Of a stretch of 64,000 nucleotides of DNA, positions 15,001 through 30,000 are shown piece after piece. The stretch spans positions 505,991 to 569,990 of the forward strand of contig NW_017803157.1 in the NCBI RefSeq assembly GCF_001625305.1, in the 5' to 3' direction. A program made the position numbers and the translations under genes. The stretch is from Branchiostoma belcheri. Its lineage: Eukaryota; Chordata; Leptocardii; Amphioxiformes; Branchiostomatidae. The notes below the pieces were generated by a model, which was given only the letters and a program-made list of their open reading frames with translations, did no database searches and was not told where the DNA came from. Every line of letters begins with the position of its first letter. Within the stretch, counting starts at the first letter, position 1.

Positions 15001-18000
15001 GATGGGCAATAAAACGTTTCATTTGTGGCTCCTGGCAAAAAGCTGACAGATACAAAGCTGAACTTCCCCCTCCGCTCACATACATGCTATAAAACACCAT
15101 AAAGGGATGCCGGTATCTCTAGTGATTACGGGGATTACAGATAGGTGTGAAAAGAAATAGGTGTCATAAAAATGACATAAAATTAGAGTTTAACAGCCTT
15201 CAGATTTTTCACTTGAGACCAGTCATATTTTATGTACATCAACATACATGCTACGTAACTTTTAAATACTGGACTACACAGTATATGAAGATTGTGACCC
15301 TTTCCTTTTTTTTGCTCAAGTGGTTATCGAAAGAGTCTTAGCTTTCTAAACATTTGAATCACATTGTGTAAAAACTATATACTGGGCAGGTCTTTGAAAA
15401 GAATGTGTAAAATATTCATACACAGTCTTCGAAATTGAAAGCATATCTATATGTTAAAAGATACACTTCAACAAAAAGCCTCGATCGATCATTTAAACGT
15501 CTACTTCGTCCACAGTTGTAGGCAGTTAGGTGTCAGTTACTGTCAAACCCTGTTAGTAGGCTTAAAATATTAACAACTGTACTTTCAGTGATATAGACTT
15601 TGTAAATACTAAATGGGTTCATGTCATTTATATGCTACACAGTCGATACGTGATGTGTCAATCCAGCAATCTAGAGACTCTTGCAAAGTCGTTTTTCCTG
15701 TCCCTTTTTTTCAGACCATTTTTAATTCTATTCAATACTAGCTTGCAATAGGTAGCTACGCCTTCCTTCCAGATGGTACAATTAGCAATATTAACTTTTT
15801 TGAATGACTTGAAATCTAGTGAATTCTAACATTGACAACCATGTTGATTGATAAGACATGTTAAAAGCTTTGGATTTGGGTTGAAATTTTGGGTTCTGGT
15901 ATGTATGTGATCACGTCTACATTTAGCCAATTCAAGGGTTCTTTATAAAAATGTATAATTTCAACTCTTTATGGTTAAAAATACATGTAGGAAAGTGATC
16001 TCGACGCAGTTTTAGCTCACAGAAGACAGATGCTATGTACAGTATTTACAAGCTCACTGTACCAGGGAAATTCCCCTAGTTCTTTTTGGCAAGTACAATG
16101 AAGAGTGGACCACAGCTTGCACCCCTTCTAGTAGCATGCATGTCGGTTGAGCAACAACAGCAGGGATTGGAACTCCCAACCTCTTGGTCCAATGGCAGGG
16201 CCGCTAACCACTGGACTATGCATGCTACAGTTAGTACAAAAATCTTTCACTGCCACAAAATATTGACTTTTACATTGTGACCTTTGATTTTTCATTATCA
16301 TGATTGCAATCTTTCTTGAAAACAAACTTTAATTGCCATCAATTTTCCCTCCGCAGCTTTGTCACAATAACTATAACTGCAAAGGAAATAAGTCACGCAG
16401 CTAGCAGACATTTAGAACAACTATTACAACCTCAAGGGATGCTTTTCCACAATTACCAGAAATGATTATGATCTGTTAATGCCTGTAAACACCTTCAAGC
16501 CTGACTTTTCAGCGTAAAACTGCGTGCCCATCTGTCGTTTCGCAATCATGAAAATAACCCGACTGTCGGCTCGAGATAAGAGCGGGTGACGATTCGGGGC
16601 TTAAAATGACTTTGCGGGAACGTGTCGGACGCAACTCACAGCACGCCGCCACGAAAACGACGATATCACCTAGCAACAAGCGTGCCATTTCCCCAATCAG
16701 GCTTCCCCACACCGCATGTGGGCAGTTGTGGGATTAGGTACGATTAACAGTTATTATGATGGAGCATTAGGAACCTAAGACCTTAATGTCAAGATTACAG
16801 CTATTATCGTAGGTCGGTGCGACAATACTGGCATTAAGAGGGGATAAGGGCCAAGATACCAGGCATACATGTACTAAACGTAGACGATAAAGGAAATCTC
16901 TACATCCACATTATGATCACAAGTGGTCGTTTAAAAGGTAATCATGTTAGAAAACACTAGAGATGACTGGGTTTTAAAAGGACAATGTCGCAAACTTCTT
17001 TTAAGTGCATTTTTTTTAACGTTATTTTCTAAAAGTTTCTGAGAAGCATTATTTTAGCATGTACTTATCTATAACTGGGTACTTCATGTTGAAATTCCCT
17101 ATCTGTCTGGTTTATGAGAATGGTGTTGCTTTCATGATATTGAGTACTGGTACCTTCAACTGTTTATACACAAAAGTGGCTAAGACAGTATGGGCAAAGT
17201 TTGTAACTTTTTTCAACAATTGCCAATGTGAATATATACTTTAAGATTCTTTATCGACTTGACAAAAGTATATATGTATATAACTATGAACAGAGTATAT
17301 TCAGTAGCAACATTAAAGGTTTAACAATTCTCTAAAATGCAGTCTCTAAAATATAAACATTCTTTACTGTATTTCCCTATTTGCACAATGTATCTCCTCT
17401 TAAAACGTACTACACTCTACTACACGAGACCTTCAAATAACCTATAAAAAATTGCCCCCTCTCCGAATTAAGTTCAAAATTCTAATAATCTTGGAAGATT
17501 ATGAAGAATTGCCGGTGTTGGGAAAAATCTCTCCTCCAGCGAAATGTGCAATCATCATTTATCAGATGGCACGGTAATATTAACCCAAACCCCAGAGGGT
17601 CAGGGGGGGCCATAAAACTTCCAGCAGAGAGCCTCTAGGGTAGTCTGGTTATAAAACATTAGTATGGCGCTGTAGGGGTAGGGGGGTGGGCATCGATCAG
17701 GGTACACGGTCCAATGTTTTAAAGCTGCGATGTGTAAGATTTGGGCGATACAAAAAGCCAACTGTCTGATCATTTCTTTACAAAGTAGGTTGAATCAGTC
17801 CTACTCCATTACAAATAATTGCCATATTTTAGGAACTGGAGGTGCCAAAAGTTGATGCCTTACAAGTGAAACACTGCTGTCAGCCATGTTTGTTCACATT
17901 CTGGTAGTTTGTGGTGGCACCATAAACTGGATGTGCCTCGTGAGGGCTGTTTTAGCGCCAACCATAAATGTCAGAAATGTGAGATAATCGCACAAATATA

Positions 18001-21000
18001 CAATCACACCAATATTTCTTTGAATAAAATATTTCAATTGTTGGTGTAGCAGACAGCAGTGCTTGCAATATTGAAAATCACATCAGATGTCTCATATGAC
18101 TTCGATGGTTTTTACCTACTCAGGAAAATTGACTTTTTTTTAAACAAAAGCACCTTTTTGACACTTTTTAGAAGTTCCTTAGAAATAGAAAAGTACAGCA
18201 AGGGAACTGTTACCAAACGGCATCATTGGTGAGTTAAACTTATAAATACCATTGCCCTTAAATTCTGTATTTACTGTTTCCTAATGTTCATTACAGTACT
18301 TTTTGCTTGGTTCACATCAAGCAAATCTTTTCTAAATCTGCGACATATTGAAGTTCTGTCCCTGTAATTTTAAGTAAAGCTTCTGAGATCTAGTGGCCCA
18401 TGGAATAATGTCTCCCTCCCATAGCAATAAAAGCAATATTCATTTGTCACTTGTGATCTTTCATAAAATAAAGTCTCTTGGGTCAGAAGCCTGGTGATCG
18501 GGTAGAGCAGCCCTCAAACAGTCAGGCGTAGGAGGGACCAAATAGATGTCCACCCCCCGGCGTCGACACATTTTCATCAATTGCCGGATCATTTCTATCA
18601 GATTTGCCCAGATTTTAAGGACCCTACCTACATCGGGGGTGAATAATTCAAGTTGGGAAATATCTGCCGATCTGGCGATGAAATTCATCCCGGAGAAAAT
18701 TACCGTCGGCCTGAATGCTTACCGCGCAATTTCGGGACAATCTTTGAGTAGCGCAGTTTCTGTACTTTTCGTAACATGAATCTACCACAAAACACTGAAA
18801 CAGGGGCAATGCTTGAAATATTTTTACTGCATAACTGTACTAGTGCAAGTAACATTGAAAATTTCAGTACCTGCACTGGACAAGTTTTACCTGCACCACT
18901 CAGATTTGAGAAGTTAATGGATCATACTAAAAACTTTTCAGAATCGACTGACGTAATGTTTTAACACTTAATAGATGGTAACATACAGTGCAGCAAATAA
19001 AAAACAACACACGCCTACATCATTTCGTACATAGAATCAGTGCATGGTCCAGTACAGGTTAGACATCAGAAATACCTGCACAGCTCCAATTTCACCTACA
19101 CTAGGGAGCATATTACCCAGTATTTTGAACCCTGGTCAGGTTTTTGTCCATACGGACAGTTCTGCCATACACACAGCCATTATAAATAATTCAATCTCTT
19201 GATCCCACACACAACATCACTAATGACACCATGACAGGCAACACACGAGAGAGAGGGTACCCCTACAACACTCTTTACCAATCCCCTCAACATTTCTCTC
19301 AAAAATAATCAAACTTACGCCTCAAGAAAACATCGAATGACCGCCAAGAAATCTGCAACACCGAGGGGGGCAAAAAATTTCCCCAAGGTCCATTTTGCGG
19401 AACTGCGCCATTTGATTTTACGACGCGCAGTCCGCGATTACGGAACAAGGGCACTACCTCGGGTCTCGCTTACCCAAAAATCATGGCCGACGCGTTACGA
19501 GGGGAAATCTGGTTTTGGATGTTGGCGTTATCTCTGTTTAACACTCAGTCAGAAGTGACACAGAGTAACAGCGTTTTTGACCCGGAGCCCGTGAGACAAT
19601 GGTGGGGCGAAGAGTTTGGCATCGTGTGCGTCCAGGCTAGTCAATAATTCAGAATGCTGCTACGCGCTGTGTCTGCTCCCCCACTGGGCCTGCCACAATT
19701 CTACTCAATTACTCTCCTGGATCCCACATAATGCCCCAGTATAGGAATTTCTGACAACTTCCCTGGGTTAGCTTTGTGAAGAACGACAACACAATTTCCA
19801 ACAACGTCAAGAAATTTTCTATATCATCATCAGGGCCCGAAGTTCCTTTTTGGGAATGGGTGCACTTACACGCCCAGTCTAAAAAATTTGGATGCACAAA
19901 AACATTTTTGGGTGCACCATATAAAGTAGTGTTAAAGATTTTATTATTTTTCTGACACTTAGATGTCAAGAATATATATGCTAGTATACCGATAGAAAAA
20001 AATGCGTGAACAGCTTTTTACGTTTTAGCACATCATCCAATACCTTGAGTGATTTTTTCTCAAGAGTGAAACATTTCTTCTACAAAATCAACTACAAAGT
20101 TGTTTCAGAAGATTATCTAGCAGATAATTTATGCGACCGTAGCCCTTCCAGAAAGATCTCCTGCAGTTTAAAGCAGCTGTTGACTGCAAGCTTGCTGATT
20201 CCTCTAATGTGATATCTTATCAGATTCAGAACATCAACTCTAAGTAAAACACCTTCGCAAAGTAGATAGACTATGACAACTCACACCCTGAATACATGAA
20301 AGATACCATTAGCAACTACATGTACATTCAGGTATGTCTGATACGTGTGTAACAGAAATGTTAAACATAACTATTGGCTGACACAACACTATATCAGTAT
20401 ATGCATGAAAACATACATCCATGGACAAAGAAAGTCGTCTAACCACTGAAGTTGTTACGCATTACGAAGTCTGTTCCTGAGCTTACCCCTATGCCGTCCC
20501 CTTCCCCAGTGCCTTGGACGCAGGTGGAATCGGAAACGGGCGTTACAGCACGCAGCGATCAACAGAACGACAGCCAGCTGCAAGGCAGCGGCGCAGAACG
20601 ATTGGCTGCCCATACTCGCTTCTACACCTACACACCAGCTCCAGCTAACTCTGCCTCACACATGCTTCTCTCCTAGTCCTTTTTACCCTGCTCTCTCTCA
20701 CTCATCCTTACCTACGTAGACGCCTACTTCATTACCATATGCTTCCTGCGTGCCCATTGGCTTGTGGTTGCTATAGCAATGTAAAAATACCATGCACGGG
20801 GAATGATACATGATATGACAGCTGATGCCAGGCAGTTTGAAATTACCTCCTCGAAGCACATCACGTTTATTGCTATATGAGGATGGTTTGGGGTTGGGTC
20901 ATCTGTGTCTATGAGATGAAGAGAGTTGGGTCTGTCTGGAAGGATAGGTGATGGGTGGTAGTATATAAAGTGAACTGTGCTTGGCTATTGTCTTATCCCT

Positions 21001-24000
21001 TCTGGTATCACTCCAGACCACTTTGTATGTTGGAAAGCTTAAGTGGATGACGGATGAATGATCCCTTGTGCTCCTATTTCCATTGATTTTTTTGTCCCGG
21101 TCGTTTTTCTTCCTGCCTGCCCGCGGTATCAGACAATGTTGAGGGGGCACGGGAGGGTCAGGGACGAACAGCGGACATTCGTACCTGTCCGGTCCAATCT
21201 CAGCGCTGTGTCAACACCGTACTAATCGCAACCGTCAAATACGACGTGCCGCGTACGATAGCAGAAAACAAATGCAAACCTAACGTCGTCTATCTATCTG
21301 TTATTCAACTGTTATACACAGAAATAGAATGACTAACGCTGACATCTTATTGGTTGTTTTACTGTCATGGTGACCTTGTAATTCAGAGGGGAGGTGTAAG
21401 AAGGTTGGAACAGCCATATTCTACAGGGGGAGGAGTTCATTAGAGAGAATACCTGGCTTTGGTGGTGCAGTAAGCTAATCAAATCAGGGGTGCAAAATAA
21501 AATCAAATTACATTTCTTAGCATTATCATAACTTTTGACGATAATGGATACACAAGATATTCAGCTTGAAGGTAATTAACAAACAACAAAGCTTCTGTCT
21601 TTTGGAACTGAACTACTGAAAATCCTCAGCTCCATATCCTTTTTTTCGATGTTTATTCCGGGGGCTATGTTTATTCGGGGGGGTATGTTTATTCGGCAGA
21701 TGAGAGTACTACATTGCTAATATTACGACAGTCTAAACTGACACGGCATATCCTCTGGGACTTGGTACATGTTCCAGCATGTTTAATACGTCAAATCTTT
21801 ACGTCCGATCGGGTCCTATAACCAGGGTTATGTGGGTTTCCCTACAGGAAGTAGTAATGTTTACGTCGGGTTAATGCGTTTTGCTGAGGGTCGGCCCGTA
21901 AAACAGTACACTGCCTCTCAACAAAGCATGACTTCGCACCGAATTCTGCGCAATAACGCCCGATAACATGATTAGTCGCCGTGCCGCGTGAGCTACGGCC
22001 ACAATTCTGTCGCGCAGGTGGGATGTACGCTGTTGTTATGGTGGAACGTGGAATTTACGGCTGCGAAAGAGCAGCAACTCTTAGTAAAGCCACACCTGAG
22101 CCATGGATGAAGGCGGGAAGCTGCAGCTAATAAAGCTGATCCCGTGTCACCATCCCGGTAAATTCTTGCCGCGAATCGGGATTAAGTTGGGCTGTACGCT
22201 ACAGGCACATTTTAAGCCACCGCTGATCCACCAAACAGTGCTAAGCCTGGATTAAACATCACTTCCCATCTAACCACAGAGGAAGGAACTTCCAAGTAGA
22301 TAACACGTAAATTATTCAAGTGCAGTGTTCTAGAAAGCCTGAATTTTTTTCAACATCTCAATTTCGTTTCAATGCCCAGGCGATAATTTATAGAGGGTCG
22401 GGGTACATGCTCAAAGAAAAATTTTGAAATCTTGACCCTCTGGAACACTGTCAATTATCCTGCGAGGAAAAATTTCGCTGGTTGACTTAACTTTCAATGT
22501 CTTTCCACACCGACTTTTGTCTGTCAAAGATGACGGATTGGACAAAATTTTGTCCACCTCGAATGTCAAAAATGCTGTCAAATGACAAAAAGATGGCTGC
22601 TGGAACAGTATTTTAGGAAGACCTTTACAGAGAAAACCTTCTGTCTACACAAATTCCATCACACCTGCAACACTTTTAACAATAGGCTGGGGTTTACAGG
22701 TGGGTTGACGGGAGCATAACACCATGTAATCCAACAGTCATGGAACAGCAACTTTGTTCTGAGGCACTTTGTGCTCACTGAAACCTTTTTTTTCTGTCCA
22801 ACAAAGCATGAAAGTAGGGGCTTTACACCTATTCTGATGGTGAATATTTATCAACAAACTTTTCCCACTTTCCGCTCTAAATTTCATTTGAATGCTGTTT
22901 TGTTCAAATTTTAATTAAAGAGAATTTGCGAAGAAAAGTTGTTCACAATAGCTAGATACTGTTATTAGTATTACATGACCAAGTTGCCAAGCTGTGGTAA
23001 CATCGTAACGCAGCATCCTGTTTAGCCCTGACCCCTACAACTAAAACTAGATAAATCAACCTGATATACAGATCCTTAGTTTACACCAATGTTTTAACTA
23101 GAAACAAACTGCAGACTTTTAAAAACCAACCATCACAGGTGTAAAAACAAGAGAGATTTCATCATGTATACTTCAACCTCTCTCTCTCAATGGAAACATA
23201 CCCCCTAGTCATGACCTCTCTCCCATGAACTTGAACACAATAGCTCGTCAGCCTTCAGAACGAAGGCTGGTGAACTTGGGTCGACCTTTACAATCCGTTG
23301 ATTCTTCAGTTATCTGATTTTGGGAGGATGTAACAGCTTGTCATGTGAGATCCATCTAGTCAGGAGTTTTCATCACAGAACGGTGGCGTTATAACTCACA
23401 CAAGTCCAAAGATAGTAAAGATAACACAGTACAAGGGTTCTGTGATGTTTTCTTTCTATTCGTAGTTGTTGAAAGTTGAACATCTCATGTGAAAACAGGG
23501 CTCAAAATACTGAGTGCATGTGCACCTTAGTGCAGGTAAACTTGAAGCTGTGCAGGTATTTCCTTATGTCTACCTGCACCTAACCTGTACTGGGCCATGT
23601 ACTGGGTGTAGACCTATGCATGTGGGTTTGACTGTTATCGCCTATAAGTATAGAAGAAATAATGCCAATGGTTTTTGAACAGTTTTTAGTATGATCAATA
23701 CTTATATTGAGTGGTGTAGGCAAAATATGTCTGGTACAGGTAATTTTCAATGTTATCTGCAGCAGTGCAGGCATGCAGAAAGAAGTATTTCAAGCCCTGA
23801 AAAATGGGCTAATAATGTCCCTCACGAGTCCAAGTTACTTTCCTGATAACAAAGATGATGAAGTAGCAAATGTACCCTTTCCTTACATTAAGAAAAACTC
23901 CCCTGCGCTGTATAGAATAAGCTACGAGTCATGACATTATCATTAATATCACGCATCATTTATCTACGCATCTGATGCCGCACCATCTGTCAGTATAAAA

Positions 24001-27000
24001 AATTGCTCTCTGATGTTAGATATAGGTCAAGAGAAGCCTGCAGGAGTTTTCTATCCAAACCTTTTCATACATGTCGGGGAAAATAGAACACTGATTTTAT
24101 CTCTCCCTTTTCGTTACTGCAGAATAATGTTTATATCAGAAAGGGCTTTTAGGATTCAATATTAATATCAAGAAGCCCTGTCTATTAATATGTAGGATTT
24201 TAATATTCAAGCATGTGTGATGTATATGTGAATTTATGAACCTTAGATTTGCCTGGCATATACAAATAAGTGCTTATTTTCAAGTACAGGACAAAGAATA
24301 TCTATGAACAATACAAAAAGCTGCTTTAGAAATGAATGTTGGTCTTTTTATGCACAGCTTCATTCACACATGGCTTTCAGGCAATAGATGATCAATTATA
24401 ATATTTCTATTAATTCATAGTTATATCAGCAAAAATATCATTTCTGTGAGGCAAAATTTTGAACTTTTTAGTTAGAATTTTTTCCCCTAAAATCGTTTTT
24501 GCAGATTTTTCATTGAGATTCATGACATAGCCAAGCAAGTAACTTTGCATTTTACGAGGCTAATTTGTCTCCCTTCAGAAAGACTGGAAGCCCAACCTTT
24601 GCCATACAACATGACAGTACAATTACCGTGTGACCTACTTCCAACTTCTCCATCGTTTATTAGATTACCTGCCCATAAAAACACCAAAATAAATTTGCGG
24701 AGGTGTGAATTTAAGAGGCTGGGCCGCTATATTTATCGCCCTCTGATGGCGTGAGTCACCGGGAGAATCGAATTTGTGTTAATGAATCACAAAATCACGT
24801 TATAAGTCTGGTTTTGGAAGGGGAAACTCGGGAATTATGCCAGTATTAAGCCCTATTATGAGGGAAAACTGTAGGTGTGAATTTATGGCGATCACAGGTC
24901 CTTTCATCAATGGTACCATTACTGGATCCTTTGTTCAAGGTGGTGATTTATCAAGCAGTTCTTCTGTATATTCATGGCCACACTCTGCAAGAGCGCCCCC
25001 ATGCTGAACATGATAAAAGTACAAGACTTTTATATCCAGGATATTGAGAAGTTTTCTTAAGTTATCTTTGGAGGGTAATAAAGCATGGATGTTTATGATT
25101 TATACATTATGCACATCAGTTTTGCCTCCCTTTCCCTATTTCTGAAATAAGTTGAATACATACCCAGTTTTCTTTGACACAATAGCTTTGCTTTTTGTTT
25201 TATTTACAACATTAGCACAGAAACGAGCCCCTAGATGGCTCCTTTATTTTCTGGGTGGTACCCTAAAAATCAGCCGAGGATCCTACCAGTAACCATTTTA
25301 TGTCACAATTTTTGGCCTTTTTTTCATGAATGTTGATGTGCATTGGGACAGTGTTGTTTCAACTTAGTATGTAGATAAGTAACAAGAATATTGACTTTGA
25401 AAAGTCTGTTGTTCAAGCCCTAAAAACTGGGTCGGGCACCTTTGAAATCTATTGAGTTAAATAACCAATGTTAATGATGTGCTATCAAATCATTAAAGTG
25501 TGGGACCTTTGTCAGTAGGTAGTACTTACTGGCCTGGCTAAGAACGAAAACCATGGATAGGAAAAAAGAATAGATCTTTTCTGGCTCCAAAATGATGGAC
25601 TCTAATTGGTCAGTGTCTCCAGAAGGGTCCTTAGAAACAAAAGGCTGTCTGCACACAAGGACTTTTCTTTCTCTTCGATTTGTCACAGTTCTCCCCGGGA
25701 GGAGGGATAATTGGTGGAACTGCCAATTAGCTGAAATTTCTGTAGACTGAATGGCTTCTGAGGGATGGACTGAAAGTTTTAAATCTAGCAATTACACCCT
25801 TGCATAATTACTCAAACTTCTCCTAAAAAGGCTAACAATGCAAATATCATACCAAACACCATCTTAAGCACTGAAGAATAATATTATGCAAAGATACACC
25901 AAGAGAGATAAGTAACGCCTCCAAGTGCAGTGATTTATGAAGATTTTAGCATTTTTCCAGTGAGGTCAAACATTATGCTTCTTTCCACAGGGGGTGCTGG
26001 TGGTTCCTGGAACAGCCTACTCTGAGGCTGGAGTACCAAAGGCTGCTGGGATTGTCAGCATGAAGGAATGGGAGAGCAGCACAGAGGAATAAAAATCACT
26101 GCAAGCCATTATGCAGAATGTGGGACTATTCATTATCCACTGCCTTCAAAGAAGAAGTCGAACCCCATAATAGCTAGCGTAGTAGTAGAAGTAGAAGTTT
26201 TTTCCAGACAGTTGTTACCTGTCTCCTGTTACTGTATTGCAATGAGTATTATATTATTTTGTACATTTCCATTGATTTTGCTGACTTCGACAAAAGCGAC
26301 AATTACTGAATTAGTTACAGATTATTACTCCAGATCCCAACAGATCACTTTTACCATAATTTCACCTATGAGACATGCAAATATTTCCATGAGAAGAGGA
26401 TAATCTTGGTAAACCACATTTGAATTCTATTCAACTCCCCAAGAATTTACCTCCTACTAAGCCTTTATTTATTTGTGATGGACCAACAGCTACTTTTCTC
26501 ATTTCAATCACAAAACATTTTCATGCAAATATAAGCTCTTGTTTTTTAACCATGAACTGTCTTTTCTTTGTGTAAAAATAAAAACATTTCCATGCTTGAT
26601 GTACTTCTGTTGTATGACAATGAAATATGTGTACATTGTACTTTTCCTTTATGAAATACTATACATACTAGCAGATAATTAGAAATCTTACTAGGAAATT
26701 AATTGACAGAACTTACTTCATGTTTTCTATATATAGACCCTGTAGTGAACTGGATATGCCCCCCTCCCCCAAGAAAACCTACCCCCTGAGTACTTTGTCC
26801 ATGTGTTTTGTGTCTCCTGTATTCTTTTGTCCCAACCCCAGACACTTTTGTTCTGTGTCTCCAACTGTGAAAAGCTTTTGTGATGCATAAAATAGCCTTT
26901 AATTAAGTCTTGTACCACCATATATCAGGGATTATATCAGTTGTGTATCTGACCCCATGTGAAGAAACTCAAGTGGGCAAAAATATTTCACACGTCTGGC

Positions 27001-30000
27001 TTTTTACATTTCTCTGTTTAATTAATGTTCTTCTAATATTGACTTTGGTGCAACTGATAACACCATGATACCTACATATCATACCATTAATCTGAAGATA
27101 AAACTCAGTTAAGTAACTTGTTCTAACTTGATATAAAAGTCAAATAGATGTTCAATGTATAACCTGTATAGGGTTTGAAAGACTGGGTGCGTATGCACCT
27201 TAGTGCAGGTAAAATTAGAGCTGTACAGGTATTTCTGATATCTACCTGTACTGGTCCATGTACTGGGTTTATAGATACATGTAAGTATATGTCATTGTGG
27301 ATTTTTATTTGCTGGATTGACTGTTACCACCTATGAAGTATAAAAGAAATAATGGCAATGGTTTCTGAACAGTTTTTAGTATGATCCACGCTTCTCAAAT
27401 TCTGAGTAGTGCAGGTAAGACTTGTCTGGTGCTGGGAATTTTCAAAGCAGAAAATAAAGTATTTCAACTTACAAGCCCTGTTATGAATTACATAATACTA
27501 CTTATCGACATCAACGGTTAACGACATCTAGAGGCTCTGTAAGATCTATTTACAGTGTCCTGTTGTTGTGAACAAGAACTAGAGAAAATGGGGAGGGGGG
27601 ACAACACAGGGAAAAACCACATGACAAGCCAGACTGACACTGCATCAAAATGGCCCCCTTGTTCCACCATAGTCCTCCCAAAAAAGGGAAGCATTCTTTG
27701 TGTGTGGTGTGAAATGTGAATTCTATCCCTGTCTATCATTTTGCCACATGATCTGTCATGCTTTCTGTAAGTAGGCCAGCAGTGTCTGGATTTTCCTACA
27801 AGTAATTTTTTAACTGCTCTCTGCAACAAAACTGAAATCCCGCGTGGGCATCCCATTTGATATCCCAAAACTTTATTTATCTTTCAACATCCATGTCCCA
27901 TTTACTAATGTAGTGTTGATATTCATACTAAATTTCTATTACTGTGTAAACAATTTTTCCATACATGCATTTATACTAGTGATGTGATCTAGCTACAAGT
28001 AGGTAGAAAATTAAATCTCGAATACACATGTAGCCTTTTTTCTATACCTTACCCACTCTTGAAGTTCAGCCTCTAGTCTTCTCTACAGTCTAAAAGGAAC
28101 ACTGTATACCATATGTTAACAATAACATGCAAAATTTCATGTTCAGAATAATTTTACATTAACTTTACTTTTGCAAAGGTAACACAATCTGGACAAGGAA
28201 ATTGCATTCAGCTCACATGTAAAGTTAACGGAGTCATGTCACTATGTGATAAGTAGTTCTCTGTACCATGAGTAGGGCAAGATTGGAGCCAACCCCTACC
28301 AACACTGCCACATAAATACCCTAACATGTCTAACTCAATAACACAGCTATGCCCCTGTCACAAAGACGGGGGCTTATATTTCACTTTCAGGGGCCAGGTT
28401 GAAATTGGATGAACGTTTCCATTCATGCTAAAAATGCAGTAGAAAATCTACACAGCAACAGCCTTTGAATACTTATGGAAACAGGGCTACAGCCAACACC
28501 TTGTGTAGGCCCAGCCCCAAAGTTGTGTGGGAAGTTTTGTGAGTCTGGGCTTTAAGAAACTTATTATGTCGCGCTTACAAAGGAACGGGTTAGAATTTCC
28601 AATATACCCTACTTTAGGAAACACGATGAGATTCCATCCAGACTCCAGCACAAATGCCGAGGGATATGTTTCCTTTATACACCATCTGTGACCTTGGTTG
28701 TAGGATTTAGTATTGAATGGAAACAGAGTCGGGTAAGAGAAATGAGGTATAACAACGCCACAGGACAAAACATGAAAGGTGGGATACAGACAGACGAATG
28801 TTGCCTTTGTAGCCATAGTTCTCACCAGGCTGTTTGAGCGTAGGGACCCCCTACACTGTGATGTGGACCCCTTAAGCTGTGATATAGCCCCCTACACTGT
28901 CTTTCAACCACAGTAGGGGGGTTCATTTTCGGAAGAACCTTGTGACCCCCCCTAAATGTTGAAGAAATTTGACTTTATAATGAAGCTACAACATTAACAG
29001 TGGGAAAATGTAAATTTCCCAAATTTGTTCCTCAATAAGCAAGAAATAGTGTCTCAGAGAGTAAAGAGTTGTAAAATTTTTTCGGAAAGACTACTAGTTG
29101 AGAAGAATACTAGGAAAAAAGTTGTCCTCGTATACCTAACCCCTACGCTGTGAAAATATTCTGGTGAGAACCTCTGCAGTGATTGAGTCGGAAGGTACAA
29201 TCGTGAGAACGACAAGCAGGCATGACGGGTTGGAGTACCGGCTTCAATGATGTAATATCGTAACCTTGCCTGTACTGAATGAAAGGGCGACAGGCTCTTG
29301 AAAGGTTTGAAGGGTCTCTTGGCCATATGTATACAGGAAGTAAAAAAACGACATATTCTCAAGCTTTGACAGAATTGGCACTGGGAGTTGGAAGTCGATT
29401 TAACATACGTTTTCATTCGTTTTATGAGTAGGAAACACAAGTTTGTGTACTAAAACAAGCCTCTAACCAGCACCCGTTTCTCTGTCCAGAGATGAAACCA
29501 ATCCGTCAAACTCGATGGGCAAAATTGACAAAATCTTGGGTTAAAACATTCAAAGGATCACCACCACAACCACTCTCAACCCCATGATTTGCCTCTCAAA
29601 ATGTGGGAAATTACGTTTTTTAAGGATTGAAAATACAAAATTTGTTCCTAGACCCCCTAGATTGCGAGCACTCTCACAATACTGATCATGAACCTGGAAC
29701 GAGTTCGAGCTGGCTAGAGCCCTGTGTGAAATCTGGTGAAAACTTCAGGGGGGAGGGGGGCTCCTCACACATGCACACCTGGTACCCACCTGCCTCTTAA
29801 CATCCTGTCAACCTTTGACACAACATGCCGCCAATCAAAATAAACTCTGTTTTCATTTCCCTGGGCCACAATCTGAGACATTCCGCGGGGATATGTTGTA
29901 ATTTGTCAGGGAAAATCACAGGTGTGGAGTTCAGACATGCTTTCTCATGGCTCAATGTCAACACATGTGAAAGGATGGCCCTGAGACTGAACATCATGGC

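Noticed and set aside
16150..16230. Possible tRNA gene on the minus strand
   Set aside because: Mutated B box and unpaired arms; fits a tRNA-derived SINE.
18461..18688. 75-codon minus-strand frame ([21 protein letters not shown]) that faintly recalls a hydrolase-like domain carried by some retroelements
   Set aside because: Too short and degenerate, with stops close upstream; no neighbouring transposon frame. Possibly a decayed fragment, not callable.
26068..26403. 111-codon plus-strand frame with a hydrophobic segment
   Set aside because: Hydrophobic stretch comes from T-rich intron sequence; no start context or homology recognised.
28487..29440. Minus-strand frames of 112 and 128 codons
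   Set aside because: No recognisable domain, no splice context and low-complexity flanks; treated as chance.
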